Source: Chitinophagaceae bacterium (GTDB lineage: Bacteria > Bacteroidota > Bacteroidia > Chitinophagales > Chitinophagaceae). From it: 5,568 nt of DNA. The stretch spans positions 1,676-7,243 of the forward strand of contig PKYU01000387.1 in the NCBI GenBank assembly GCA_003132765.1. The letters run 5' to 3'. Under the pieces are notes generated by a model. It did not search any database, had not been told where the DNA came from, and saw only the letters and a list, made by a program, of their open reading frames with translations. A program made the translations under genes and the position numbers. Below are positions 1 to 5,374 of this stretch, in pieces. Numbering within the stretch: position 1 is the stretch's first letter; each line of letters begins with the position of its first letter.

Positions 1-249
1 TTTATAAAATGCCTCAAATTCTTCAAAACCATTTTCATGCTCTATGGCCGATTCTTCAAAATCAAAAGAAAAATCTATCAGGTTGGCTTCGTCAGTACCA
101 TATGCATCAACGGAATTTTCCAACGGCTTCCATGATTTTTGAACAAATTGGTGCAGTGATTTCCTTTCCGGCGGTTTTATGCTTCCATCTATTGAGGCTA
201 TGTTATAGAATAATTTCCCCAATACAATATATAATTCTTCATAAAACAT
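1..249 (-). CDS. TerB-like protein, N-terminal part (runs off left edge)
   Basis: This is an open frame of 83 codons that starts with ATG at 249 and is still open at base 1, so only the N-terminus is present. The protein begins MFYEELYIVLGKLFYNIAS and continues with IDGSIKPPERKSL. The pattern of a hydrophobic helix, then D-G-x-I-xx-xE, then another helix is typical of TerB/DjlA-type helical domains, where the acidic residues can bind metal. It is followed by an acidic stretch (DFSFDFEESAIEHENGFEEF). Short TerB-like proteins of this shape are known from Bacteroidota and their role is not established; 'tellurite resistance' is only the family name. The start has no Shine-Dalgarno but an AT-rich leader, as usual in the phylum. 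The plus-strand frame over the same bases lacks any protein-like pattern and is taken as its shadow. The family call is by eye and moderate. Confidence 0.6.
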   Translation of the reverse strand, partial: MFYEELYIVLGKLFYNIASIDGSIKPPERKSLHQFVQKSWKPLENSVDAYGTDEANLIDFSFDFEESAIEHENGFEEFEAFYK

Positions 250-302
250 AAAATAGATTTTTTAATAATAGTTAGAATTTAAAATCCGGCAAATCAATAT
301 TG

Positions 303-380
303 TTAGTTGCGTGAATGACTCATAATTGCATTTAATACACCCTTTATAATCAATTCTTTTTTCTTTTCTTCGTGTTCCAT
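303..380 (-). CDS. doubtful micro-ORF (25 codons) in the gap left of the transposase
   Basis: The 191-base gap 250-440 holds a minus-strand ATG frame encoding MEHEEKKKELIIKGVLNAIM then SHSRN and a stop at 303-305. The charged, then hydrophobic, pattern looks protein-like. In the next frame the sequence reads through 'VIHATNNIDLPDFKF' to a stop at 272-274, so removing one base near 322 would give a 35-residue protein. It may be a small gene, a frameshifted relic, or chance. I recognise no family, and nothing else in the gap is supportable. Confidence 0.2.
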   Translation of the reverse strand: MEHEEKKKELIIKGVLNAIMSHSRN

Positions 381-426
381 TTAATGAGTTCTTTAACCTT
401 AATAAAAAATATTCTAATAAAATAGT

Positions 427-447
427 CCTACCTTATTACCTTATTTT
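427..447 (-). repeat. inverted repeat, copy at the 3' end of the transposase gene
   Basis: Read on the minus strand from 447 to 427, this 21-base stretch matches 907-927 of the plus strand at 19 of 21 positions. It therefore forms an inverted pair around the transposase gene. It includes the last AAA codon and the TAA stop of that gene. Internally it is two tandem copies of ATAAGGTA followed by GG. The low complexity lowers confidence somewhat, but the symmetric placement around the gene is striking. Confidence 0.6.
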
Positions 448-899
448 GCGAAAGGCTTTCTAGAAGGCTGTAGCGCTTTTTGGTAAAACTTAATAAACTG
501 ATCATATTCTTCGGTAAAAGTTACCTTACGATTGTGTTTTGGGTGATTACGTATATATCTACAAACCTTATCAACATCCGAGTTGGAAACAGAAAAGGCT
601 GCCGCTGAATCTTGCCATTCAAATTGATTTTTACATAATTTATTTTGGTTTATAAAGTTTTGAGAGCTTTCTGCAACTATCGAAGCCAGATGTTCTTCGG
701 CTAATTTTGGAGATCGGGAAACAAGGAAATGTACATGCTCAGGATTAGCGTATATCGAATATAACTGGGAGTTGTTGTTATTTATTATCCCAGTAATGTA
801 TTTTTCAATTCGTTCTCTGTGTTTTCCATCAATAAGCGGCATGCGATGCAATGTTGAAAAGATAAAATGAGTGTATAAATTATTATATTCTATTTTCAT
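441..899 (-). CDS. IS200-type HUH/Y1 transposase (possibly RAYT-like, solitary)
   Basis: The 152-residue protein fits the Y1 transposase family (TnpA of IS200/IS605), a single-strand DNA nuclease that cuts and joins through a tyrosine-DNA link. The N-terminal strand NLYTHFIFSTLHRMPLI (residues 7-23) is the usual first strand of the fold. The metal-binding HUH motif is PEHVHFLVS with His55 and His57. The segment WQDSAAAFSVS (95-105) corresponds to the family's WQxGYGAFSVS, and the expected nucleophile is Tyr115 in RYIRNHPKH. Two changes stand out. GYGAF is replaced by SAAAF, and the residue four after the tyrosine, usually a metal-assisting Gln (YIxNQxxHH), is His119. The length is normal for the family. 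No TnpB gene is nearby. The gene is framed by a 21-base inverted repeat (427-447, 907-927). Its start has no Shine-Dalgarno. It may be an active element, a REP-associated type, or a domesticated copy; the sequence alone does not decide. Confidence 0.9.
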   Translation of the reverse strand: MKIEYNNLYTHFIFSTLHRMPLIDGKHRERIEKYITGIINNNNSQLYSIYANPEHVHFLVSRSPKLAEEHLASIVAESSQNFINQNKLCKNQFEWQDSAAAFSVSNSDVDKVCRYIRNHPKHNRKVTFTEEYDQFIKFYQKALQPSRKPFAK

Positions 900-906
900 T
901 CTATTT

Positions 907-927
907 AAAATAAGCTAATAAGGTTGG
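907..927 (+). repeat. inverted repeat, copy upstream of the transposase start
   Basis: This 21-base stretch lies 8 bases upstream of the transposase ATG. It is the partner of 427-447, with two mismatches, at 915 and 925. The motif TAAGG or TAAGC recurs at 911, 919, 932 and 951 on the plus strand, giving an iteron-like series that could be a binding region for the transposase. I see no clear hairpin of the usual IS200 left-end type here. Confidence 0.55.
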
Positions 928-980
928 TTAGTAAGGAAATGTTTTTCTACTAAGGTTGCTTACAATCTATAAAAAAATAA

Positions 981-1002
981 TTCTTCAAGCGTTCTTTAAG
1001 CG
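981..1002 (+). repeat. tandem 11-base repeat, two copies
   Basis: TTCTTCAAGCG at 981-991 is followed directly by TTCTTTAAGCG at 992-1002, matching at 10 of 11 positions. It sits in the 153-base gap between the transposase and the eRF1-like gene, which otherwise shows no gene or convincing terminator. Function is unknown; it could be replication slippage or part of a boundary of the inserted element. Confidence 0.5.
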
Positions 1003-1052
1003 CAAAGCAAATTGCCTTTTCTTAATAATAAAATATTAATCAATTTATTATC

Positions 1053-1460
1053 TCATTTGTCATAATAATTCTTCACCCATGCAATAACCTGGTTGTCGGT
1101 CATACTATCTGTTGTCTCTATACTTTTCATTATTGAAATCATCGAAGGTTCGTTCCGGATATTTTTTTCAAGTTCTGTTTTCATCTGGCCTGGTCCGAAC
1201 ACAACAATTTCATCAGAGTCCTTGATTTCATTAATTACTTTTCTAAGATATTTCTGAACATCATGGTTCTTTCTACGTTCTTTTTTCTTTTCGAAATTGA
1301 AAAAACTGCTGCCGAATCTTGTATACCATTTTACCTCACCCGGTATTCGTTCCCTACTTTTAATAAATGAATGTATAGTTGAAACAGTATGTTGTTTTTT
1401 TTCAAGAATGACGAGCACTGCTTTTTTCGTATCTATCCAGACTCCGGTTTTCTTTTCCAT
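1053..1460 (-). CDS. small protein resembling bacterial eRF1-like / host-attachment family
   Basis: The ATG at 1458-1460 is chosen as start. The frame is open 19 codons further, to 1517, but that extension (MRPHISLFVQKCKIKNQSA) has no family pattern, whereas the protein from 1460 begins with MEKKTGVWIDTKKAVLVILE, the first strand expected of this family. The product has 135 residues. Landmarks are GVWID (residues 6-10), a basic middle with IPGEVKWYTRFGSSFF, and DEIVVFGPGQMKTELEKNI with the FGPG turn at about 88-91, followed by a C-terminal helix, TDNQVIAWVKNYYDK. A 'GPG-x-x-K-x-x-L' turn after a hydrophobic strand is typical of eRF1/Pelota C-terminal-like domains and of the so-called host-attachment proteins, which suggests a link to ribosomes, but no function is proven. 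It is 133 bases downstream of the Usp gene on the same strand, so it may be transcribed with it or from its own promoter in the gap. Family assignment is from memory of sequence pattern. Confidence 0.65.
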   Translation of the reverse strand: MEKKTGVWIDTKKAVLVILEKKQHTVSTIHSFIKSRERIPGEVKWYTRFGSSFFNFEKKKERRKNHDVQKYLRKVINEIKDSDEIVVFGPGQMKTELEKNIRNEPSMISIMKSIETTDSMTDNQVIAWVKNYYDK

Positions 1461-1593
1461 CGCAGATTGATTTTTTATTTTACATTTTTGTACAAATAAT
1501 GAAATGTGTGGCCTCAAAATGACACTTTCCGTTTTGAAAAATCTCCATGTTATTCTTTGTAAGTCATTTAAACTTAGAAAAGCACATTGGACA

Positions 1594-2448
1594 TTATTCT
1601 CGTTCTTTCACAGGAAAAGCAATCAAAGGAATATGGGTATGATAGCTCATTTTCTTTGTTAAGCTGGGATGGTAAATCCTTTCCCAAAATCCTTTTCTGT
1701 AGGTAGCCATCATCAACAGGTCAATTTCATTTTCATTGATATAATCTTCCAGGGTATCCTGGAAATCCTTTCCATAAAGCTGTTTTGACACGAGTGTATT
1801 ATCGTAATACTTATCGCGTAACATGTTTTCATATTCGGGCATTTTTTTCGTATGTTCCAACGCAGTTATTGCCTTATCATGTACCTCATCCGTATATACA
1901 GCTACTTCCACTTTAGCCATAAGTAAATCTGAAAATTCAAACAAAAAATTTAGGATTGAAGTATCTTCTTCAAAACGATTGGTCGCGAAAAGCAACTTCT
2001 CCGGTTTCTTCCAGGTGTATTGCTTAGGTATAGCAATTACCGGAATATTGACATCCCCAATAACCTTTGCTGTGCGGCTACCCATAAAGATTTCCTTTAT
2101 GTTACCTGCCCCTAAGGTGCCCATTATGATGAGGTCAATATGCTTATCTTCTATTGCCCCGAAAATAGTTTTGTGCAGTTCATACTCAGAGACAAAAATA
2201 TCAACGTCGATGCCATCTTTCTTTTTGACATTATCTTTCAGTACTCTTAATTTTTCCTGAGCCTCGTACAATTGTGAATTGTTAAACTCCTTATTGACAC
2301 CAAGGTAATCAGAATAAAGGCTGCCTTTTATTTCGAAGGAATGAAAAACTGAAATTTCTGCCGGAATAATTTTGGATAACTGAACGGCAAAATTCAGTGC
2401 ATTTCCTGCGCATGATGAAAAATCGGTTGGAACTAATATATGTTTCAT
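1594..2448 (-). CDS. universal stress protein, two UspA domains (ATP-binding motif in first)
   Basis: This 284-residue cytoplasmic protein has two tandem Usp domains, about residues 1-143 and 149-284. Domain 1 opens with MKHILVPTDFSSCAGNALNFA, the classical first strand with its conserved Asp (D9) and the following helix. It ends with MGTLGAGNIKEIFMGSRTAKVI, which fits the nucleotide-binding pattern G-x2-G-x9-G-S exactly (G110, G113, G123, S124), so it should bind ATP or a related nucleotide. Domain 2 (KLLFATNRFEEDTSILNF to the end) has lost this pattern: the equivalent stretch reads MMATYRKGFWERIYHPSLTK. The gene follows the S2P-like gene by 44 bases on the same strand and is the third gene of the inferred usp-S2P-usp operon. 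The leader TAAAAATTTCAA before the ATG has no Shine-Dalgarno. Usp proteins respond to starvation, oxygen shortage or envelope stress; the specific signal here is unknown. Confidence 0.93.
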   Translation of the reverse strand: MKHILVPTDFSSCAGNALNFAVQLSKIIPAEISVFHSFEIKGSLYSDYLGVNKEFNNSQLYEAQEKLRVLKDNVKKKDGIDVDIFVSEYELHKTIFGAIEDKHIDLIIMGTLGAGNIKEIFMGSRTAKVIGDVNIPVIAIPKQYTWKKPEKLLFATNRFEEDTSILNFLFEFSDLLMAKVEVAVYTDEVHDKAITALEHTKKMPEYENMLRDKYYDNTLVSKQLYGKDFQDTLEDYINENEIDLLMMATYRKGFWERIYHPSLTKKMSYHTHIPLIAFPVKERE

Positions 2449-2492
2449 TTGAAATTTTTATTTGTAAAATGAATAAATAATAATTGCTTTGA

Positions 2493-3614
2493 TTAGATTT
2501 TATTAATTAATGACTTTAGTCTTTTATGATCTTTAGGATCAAGCCTGTTTAGCAACAGGTACTCCAGGATGCACATCAGGCTGATTACGCCAATAAATTT
2601 CTTATGCTGGAATACAGGATAATCCTTGTATGGAGAATTAACCAGTGTTTTAAATCCTTTCTCAACTTCATCACCAGCATTGAAAGCAACCAGGTTTTTG
2701 GTCATAAGGGACTTCAATAAAACTGAATAGTTTTTCTCAGAGGCTTCATTAATAATTTTCCAGCGATGTATGGTGCCGACAGGAATTCCGCCTTCCATCA
2801 CCATGAATTCCTTGGCGTGGTTTGTCATCACAGTACTCATTACTTCCTGTACTGTGCTCTGTGCCTGTAAACTATCATAATCGTATATCGTAACCTGGCC
2901 AAAAGTTATTCCTTTCATCAGGGATCGGAGATGCAGTACATATTCTTCTGTTTGAACTGCGCTAAAAATCAAAAGACTGATAACAAGTAATAGGAGATTT
3001 AAATAAAATAAGCCTACCACCAAAAATCCACCTGCGATTACTTTACCCGTTATAACAACAATTCTTGATGCTTCAAAATAATTCATCTTGTAACCAAGGA
3101 TGGTTCTGAAAATATTACCTCCATCAAGAGGAAAGGCAGGTATCAGATTGATGAAAAACAACCCGAGGTTTACCAAATGTATTTTGTAAAGGAAATCGCT
3201 CTCGTGGATAATATTGAAATGAGTTGGTATTTCCCATATTGGAGTTTCCGATTGGATAAAGGGAAGCAATAATCCGGCAATGGCTAGATTTACAAGTGGA
3301 CCAGAGATGCTTATCATAATTTCCTCAAAGCGGCTTTTGGGAAAATTTTCATAGGAAGCGATGCCGCCAACCGGAAGCAGCGTTATTTCATTAGTCTGAA
3401 TTTTGAACTTCCTGGCAACCAACCAGGTGGCCAGCTCGTGAATGATAACACTCATAAAAACGAGCACTATAAATATCAGCGACCAGTTAATATTATTCCA
3501 GGTAAACCCTTCCACCGCATTGGATGCAATGATCCATACCAAAATGATCAGAAATGACCAGTGCATCTTTATTTTTATTCCATTCAGATTGATGAGGGTC
3601 ATACTTCTTTTCAT
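2493..3614 (-). CDS. site-2-protease-like (M50) membrane protein with CBS pair; zinc motif altered
   Basis: The 373-residue protein has the layout of the S2P/M50 family with C-terminal CBS domains: an N-terminal membrane helix (MHWSFLIILVWIIA, 17-30), a second carrying the zinc site (about 43-66), SGPLVNLAIAG (104-114), a helix with NLIPAFPLDGGN (156-167), further hydrophobic helices to about 219, and a soluble tail with two CBS-like repeats (about 252-355). S2P proteins cut membrane-spanning substrates, often anti-sigma factors. The third zinc ligand, D164 of LDGG, is present, as are the GPxxN and NxxPxxPLDGG motifs. However, HExxH reads HELAT (H59, E60, T63), so the second zinc-binding histidine is a threonine (codon ACC at 3426-3428). 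GGR is also GGN. The protein may be a pseudoprotease, or the site may contain a sequence error. CBS domains usually sense adenine nucleotides. It lies between two usp genes with gaps of 38 and 44 bases, implying cotranscription. Start alternatives are M1 or M5. Confidence 0.93.
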   Translation of the reverse strand: MKRSMTLINLNGIKIKMHWSFLIILVWIIASNAVEGFTWNNINWSLIFIVLVFMSVIIHELATWLVARKFKIQTNEITLLPVGGIASYENFPKSRFEEIMISISGPLVNLAIAGLLLPFIQSETPIWEIPTHFNIIHESDFLYKIHLVNLGLFFINLIPAFPLDGGNIFRTILGYKMNYFEASRIVVITGKVIAGGFLVVGLFYLNLLLLVISLLIFSAVQTEEYVLHLRSLMKGITFGQVTIYDYDSLQAQSTVQEVMSTVMTNHAKEFMVMEGGIPVGTIHRWKIINEASEKNYSVLLKSLMTKNLVAFNAGDEVEKGFKTLVNSPYKDYPVFQHKKFIGVISLMCILEYLLLNRLDPKDHKRLKSLINKI

Positions 3615-3652
3615 TTGTTGAGTCTTTTAATTTCCTTCAATTCACCATTATG

Positions 3653-4495
3653 TTACTTACTATGGGCTATGAATAGGGGTGAATTTAATTCCTTCATTAA
3701 AATATCCGCCATGCTTGTTTTAAACCACCTTGAAACCTCGCTCCGCTGATAAGCTCCCAGAACTGCCAATTCATTTTCTCCGGAATTTTTCATAAATCCG
3801 ACAATTCGCTCTTCACTGTTTCCTTTTTCAATTTTATATTCCGCTTTTGGAAAATGCCTTTTTATGAACTCCCTCATCAGTTTATTTTCCGGTAAACGCA
3901 AGTTAGCCATGTCCTCATCTTTTACAGTATACACCATCACAGGCAGTTCGTCAAGGTTTCCAAAAAGATAGCTGAACATTTTTATTGCATATAAGCTGGA
4001 GGGCCTTCCATCGTAAAGCAGCACAATTTTATCAATCGGCTTAAAGTTCCATGGAACCAGCAGCACCGGACATTGTACTCCAATAATCAAATCTTTTATA
4101 AAAGCGGTAGGAAGCTGTTCTTTTCCCCTGGTGAAAGTTTCGTGCTCATTAATAATAACAAGGTCTGCAAACATGCTTTCATGTTTAAGTTCCTGTAAAG
4201 CAAATTTCTTATCTCTGTGTATAGAGAAATTAATTTTGGATTTTTCACACGCCTTTTGAAATTGATGTACAGCCTCGTCTCTTTTCCTGGCATCCTTTTC
4301 ATCTAACTTTTTGAATGCTTCCTGGTAGTTTTTCCGGGTGGAAATAATATTATAAAAACTATAACTATGGTAGAAAAATTCATCTAAAAATACCCCAACA
4401 AGATGAGCCTGCGCCTTTTGGGATAGCTGGATGGAATACTCCATTGTGCTTTTTGACATCTTGTATCCATCAAAAACAGCTAAGAATTTTTTCAT
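3653..4495 (-). CDS. universal stress protein, two diverged UspA domains
   Basis: This 280-residue protein has two Usp domains, about 1-150 and 156-280. Domain 1 starts MKKFLAVFDGYKMSKSTMEYSIQLS and ends with the strand CPVLLVPWN. Its loop has no G-x2-G-x9-G-S pattern (INEHETFTRGKEQLPTAFIKDL instead). Domain 2 begins DKIVLLYDGRPSSLYAIKMFSYL and carries a partial motif in VLGAYQRSEVSRWFKTS: G247, then Gln at the second Gly position, then Thr-Ser at 260-261. Nucleotide binding is therefore doubtful in both halves. It is the first gene of the minus-strand operon, 38 bases ahead of the S2P-like gene, and faces the intergenic region with palindromes. No Shine-Dalgarno is present; the leader even contains CCTCC. 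Domain order and C-terminal strand SPLFIAHSK are typical of Bacteroidota Usp proteins. Confidence 0.9.
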   Translation of the reverse strand: MKKFLAVFDGYKMSKSTMEYSIQLSQKAQAHLVGVFLDEFFYHSYSFYNIISTRKNYQEAFKKLDEKDARKRDEAVHQFQKACEKSKINFSIHRDKKFALQELKHESMFADLVIINEHETFTRGKEQLPTAFIKDLIIGVQCPVLLVPWNFKPIDKIVLLYDGRPSSLYAIKMFSYLFGNLDELPVMVYTVKDEDMANLRLPENKLMREFIKRHFPKAEYKIEKGNSEERIVGFMKNSGENELAVLGAYQRSEVSRWFKTSMADILMKELNSPLFIAHSK

Positions 4496-4534
4496 GATCT
4501 GGAGGTTTTTTTATGAATTATTAATATTCCACAC

Positions 4535-4546
4535 ATTATAAAAATA
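4535..4546 (-). promoter_or_regulatory. candidate -10 region for the usp-S2P-usp operon
   Basis: On the minus strand this segment reads TATTTTTATAAT, 40 to 51 bases before the usp start codon. TATAAT and TATTTT are both possible -10 elements. If TATTTT (4541-4546) is used, the Fnr-like palindrome would centre near -41.5, as in class II activation; if TATAAT is used it centres near -47.5. No good -35 hexamer or Bacteroidota TAnnTTTG match is seen, which would fit an activator-dependent promoter but also means the call is weak. Confidence 0.3.
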
Positions 4547-4567
4547 TTCTATAGCAGCAGTTTAAAA

Positions 4568-4583
4568 AATGATCATAATCATT
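4568..4583. promoter_or_regulatory. perfect palindrome with Crp/Fnr-type half-site spacing
   Basis: The 16 bases AATGATCATAATCATT are a perfect inverted repeat with 6-base arms (AATGAT / ATCATT) around CATA. The inner TGAT-N4-ATCA fits the Crp/Fnr superfamily arrangement, where Fnr prefers TTGAT-N4-ATCAA; only the outermost T/A pair differs. It lies 73 bases upstream of the usp start on the minus strand and 200 bases upstream of the coiled-coil gene on the plus strand. Regulation of the stress operon by oxygen or nitric oxide is an inference. Confidence 0.5.
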
Positions 4584-4610
4584 CTGTTTAATGATTGCAA
4601 TAATTATATG

Positions 4611-4625
4611 ACATTACAATAATGT
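4611..4625. repeat. perfect inverted repeat in the divergent intergenic region
   Basis: ACATTA and TAATGT form 6-base arms around CAA. It is a possible operator, close to the Fnr-like palindrome and placed between the two divergent transcription units. The loop is too short and the arms too AT-rich for a useful RNA hairpin or terminator. Confidence 0.35.
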
Positions 4626-4719
4626 GTTGACTAGTATCATCTTTTTGAATGATGCAGATTCTTTTATACTCTCTTCTGGAATCATAATTTTACTCTGGAT
4701 TACTTCTATAACAATATGA

Positions 4720-4748
4720 AGGATTAATCAATAATTTAAATGAATCCT
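4720..4748. repeat. inverted repeat just upstream of the coiled-coil gene
   Basis: AGGATT (4720-4725) and AATCCT (4743-4748) are complementary arms 17 bases apart. The match continues inward after one mismatch (AT/AT). It ends 34 bases before the ATG at 4783, so it could be an operator or a leader stem. No partner protein or known motif is recognised. Confidence 0.3.
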
Positions 4749-4782
4749 CGTTAACCTATTACAAACATTCAAGCAGGATAAT

Positions 4783-5160
4783 ATGCCGGCAATAAAAATA
4801 AAAGAATTACAACACGAAACTGACAGTTGGAAACGCAGGCTGGCCTTTATGAAGGAAGAGAATATTTTATTTAAGAATACGATCTCCGAAATTCTCAGTG
4901 ATGGTTTTAACAGAAATTTACTGGAAGAGGTCGAGGAGTTTCAGAACCGCTTTATAAAAGCCGATGAAGTAATTGGATTGCTGAGAAATGATATAGCTGA
5001 AATAGACAAGTTACTGCTAAGGGAAATTTTTGAAGATGGGAAAATAGTAAGGGAAATTGAGCTGACATTTAAAAGATTTCGCAATCATCTTCTCGTTGCT
5101 CAAAGACAGTTTGATAATCTGAAGACTGAATTTAATTCATTCGTGGGAAAAAATACATAG
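4783..5160 (+). CDS. small coiled-coil protein of unknown function
   Basis: This 125-residue soluble protein shows no signal peptide or membrane segment. It is almost wholly helical in pattern, with charged heptad-like stretches: IKIKELQHETDSWKRRLAFM (4-23), LLEEVEEFQNRFIKADEVI (46-64), LLRNDIAEIDKLLLREI (66-82) and IELTFKRFRNHLLVAQRQFD (92-111). Gly-containing breaks near 41 and 86 suggest a bundle of about four helices. There are no cysteines, HxH or nucleotide motifs. The start is supported by AGGA at 4775-4778, a rare Shine-Dalgarno-like site for this genome. It is divergent from the Usp operon and shares its intergenic region, which hints at joint stress regulation. I do not recognise a named family; similar small helical proteins are commonly left as hypothetical in Bacteroidota. 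Confidence 0.75.
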   Translation: MPAIKIKELQHETDSWKRRLAFMKEENILFKNTISEILSDGFNRNLLEEVEEFQNRFIKADEVIGLLRNDIAEIDKLLLREIFEDGKIVREIELTFKRFRNHLLVAQRQFDNLKTEFNSFVGKNT

Positions 5161-5194
5161 TGCTCTGTCGAATTTTGAATTGAATTGCCCTACA

Positions 5195-5217
5195 AGCTTT
5201 CTGTCGGCAGACAGGCT
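5195..5217. repeat. REP-like GC-rich hairpin in the non-coding gap
   Basis: CTGTC-GGCA-GACAG (5201-5214) is a perfect hairpin with a 4-base loop, and AGC/GCT add three outer pairs across a TTT bulge. It is much richer in GC than its surroundings. No T-run follows on the plus strand, so it is not a standard intrinsic terminator of the coiled-coil gene, although it lies 41 bases after its stop. Palindromes with the core TGTCGGCAGACAGG resemble short interspersed repeats often seen in Bacteroidota genomes; this is from memory and needs a genome count. Confidence 0.5.
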
Positions 5218-5333
5218 GGTTTGAAGGAATAGCTGAGGTAAAAAATTTTGGCGAGGCCCTGTATAGATAGACGTATCCTTCAGATTGGTTGATGGAAGTC
5301 ACCTCATTTAGTTGAAATATTATTTAAATTGCG

Positions 5334-5365
5334 TTGTAAGGAGAAACGAGATTTTCCATATTTTG
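5334..5365 (+). promoter_or_regulatory. weak Bacteroidota-type promoter candidate for the DUF2892 gene
   Basis: TTG at 5334-5336 and TATTTTG at 5359-5365 are separated by 22 bases, close to the Bacteroidota -33 (TTTG/TTG) and -7 (TAnnTTTG) arrangement but one base short in the -7 element. It would give a 5'UTR of about 75 bases containing the stem at 5375-5433. In an AT-rich gap such matches arise by chance. Confidence 0.25.
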
Positions 5366-5374
5366 TCTAAATAT

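Noticed and set aside
9..251. 80-codon plus-strand open frame
   Set aside because: Antisense to the TerB-like N-terminus, which has a convincing family pattern; the plus-strand product has none.
1003..1052. Possible terminator after the eRF1-like gene
   Set aside because: The AT-rich repeats and GCAAATTGC give no stable stem with a following T-run on the minus strand.
1487..1496. Perfect palindrome TTTGTACAAA
   Set aside because: Short and AT-rich, upstream of the eRF1-like start with no supporting promoter or known motif.
1461..1517. 19-codon N-terminal extension of the eRF1-like gene
   Set aside because: The family-like protein begins at the ATG at 1460 and the extension shows no conserved pattern.
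1823..2260. 145-codon plus-strand open frame
   Set aside because: Lies wholly inside the Usp gene on the other strand, with a Ser/Leu/Phe-rich shadow composition.
3561..3749. 62-codon plus-strand open frame
   Set aside because: Antisense to the ends of the S2P-like and Usp genes and without recognisable pattern.
4096..4302. 68-codon minus-strand open frame
   Set aside because: Out-of-frame overlap inside the proximal Usp gene, whose own frame is clearly real.
4501..4522. Plus-strand GGAGG followed by ATG
   Set aside because: The frame stops after three codons, so the Shine-Dalgarno look-alike is coincidence.
5161..5302. Minus-strand GTG-started open frame through the gap right of the coiled-coil gene
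   Set aside because: It continues antisense into the coiled-coil gene, passes through the palindrome, and has no domain pattern or convincing start; likely non-coding.
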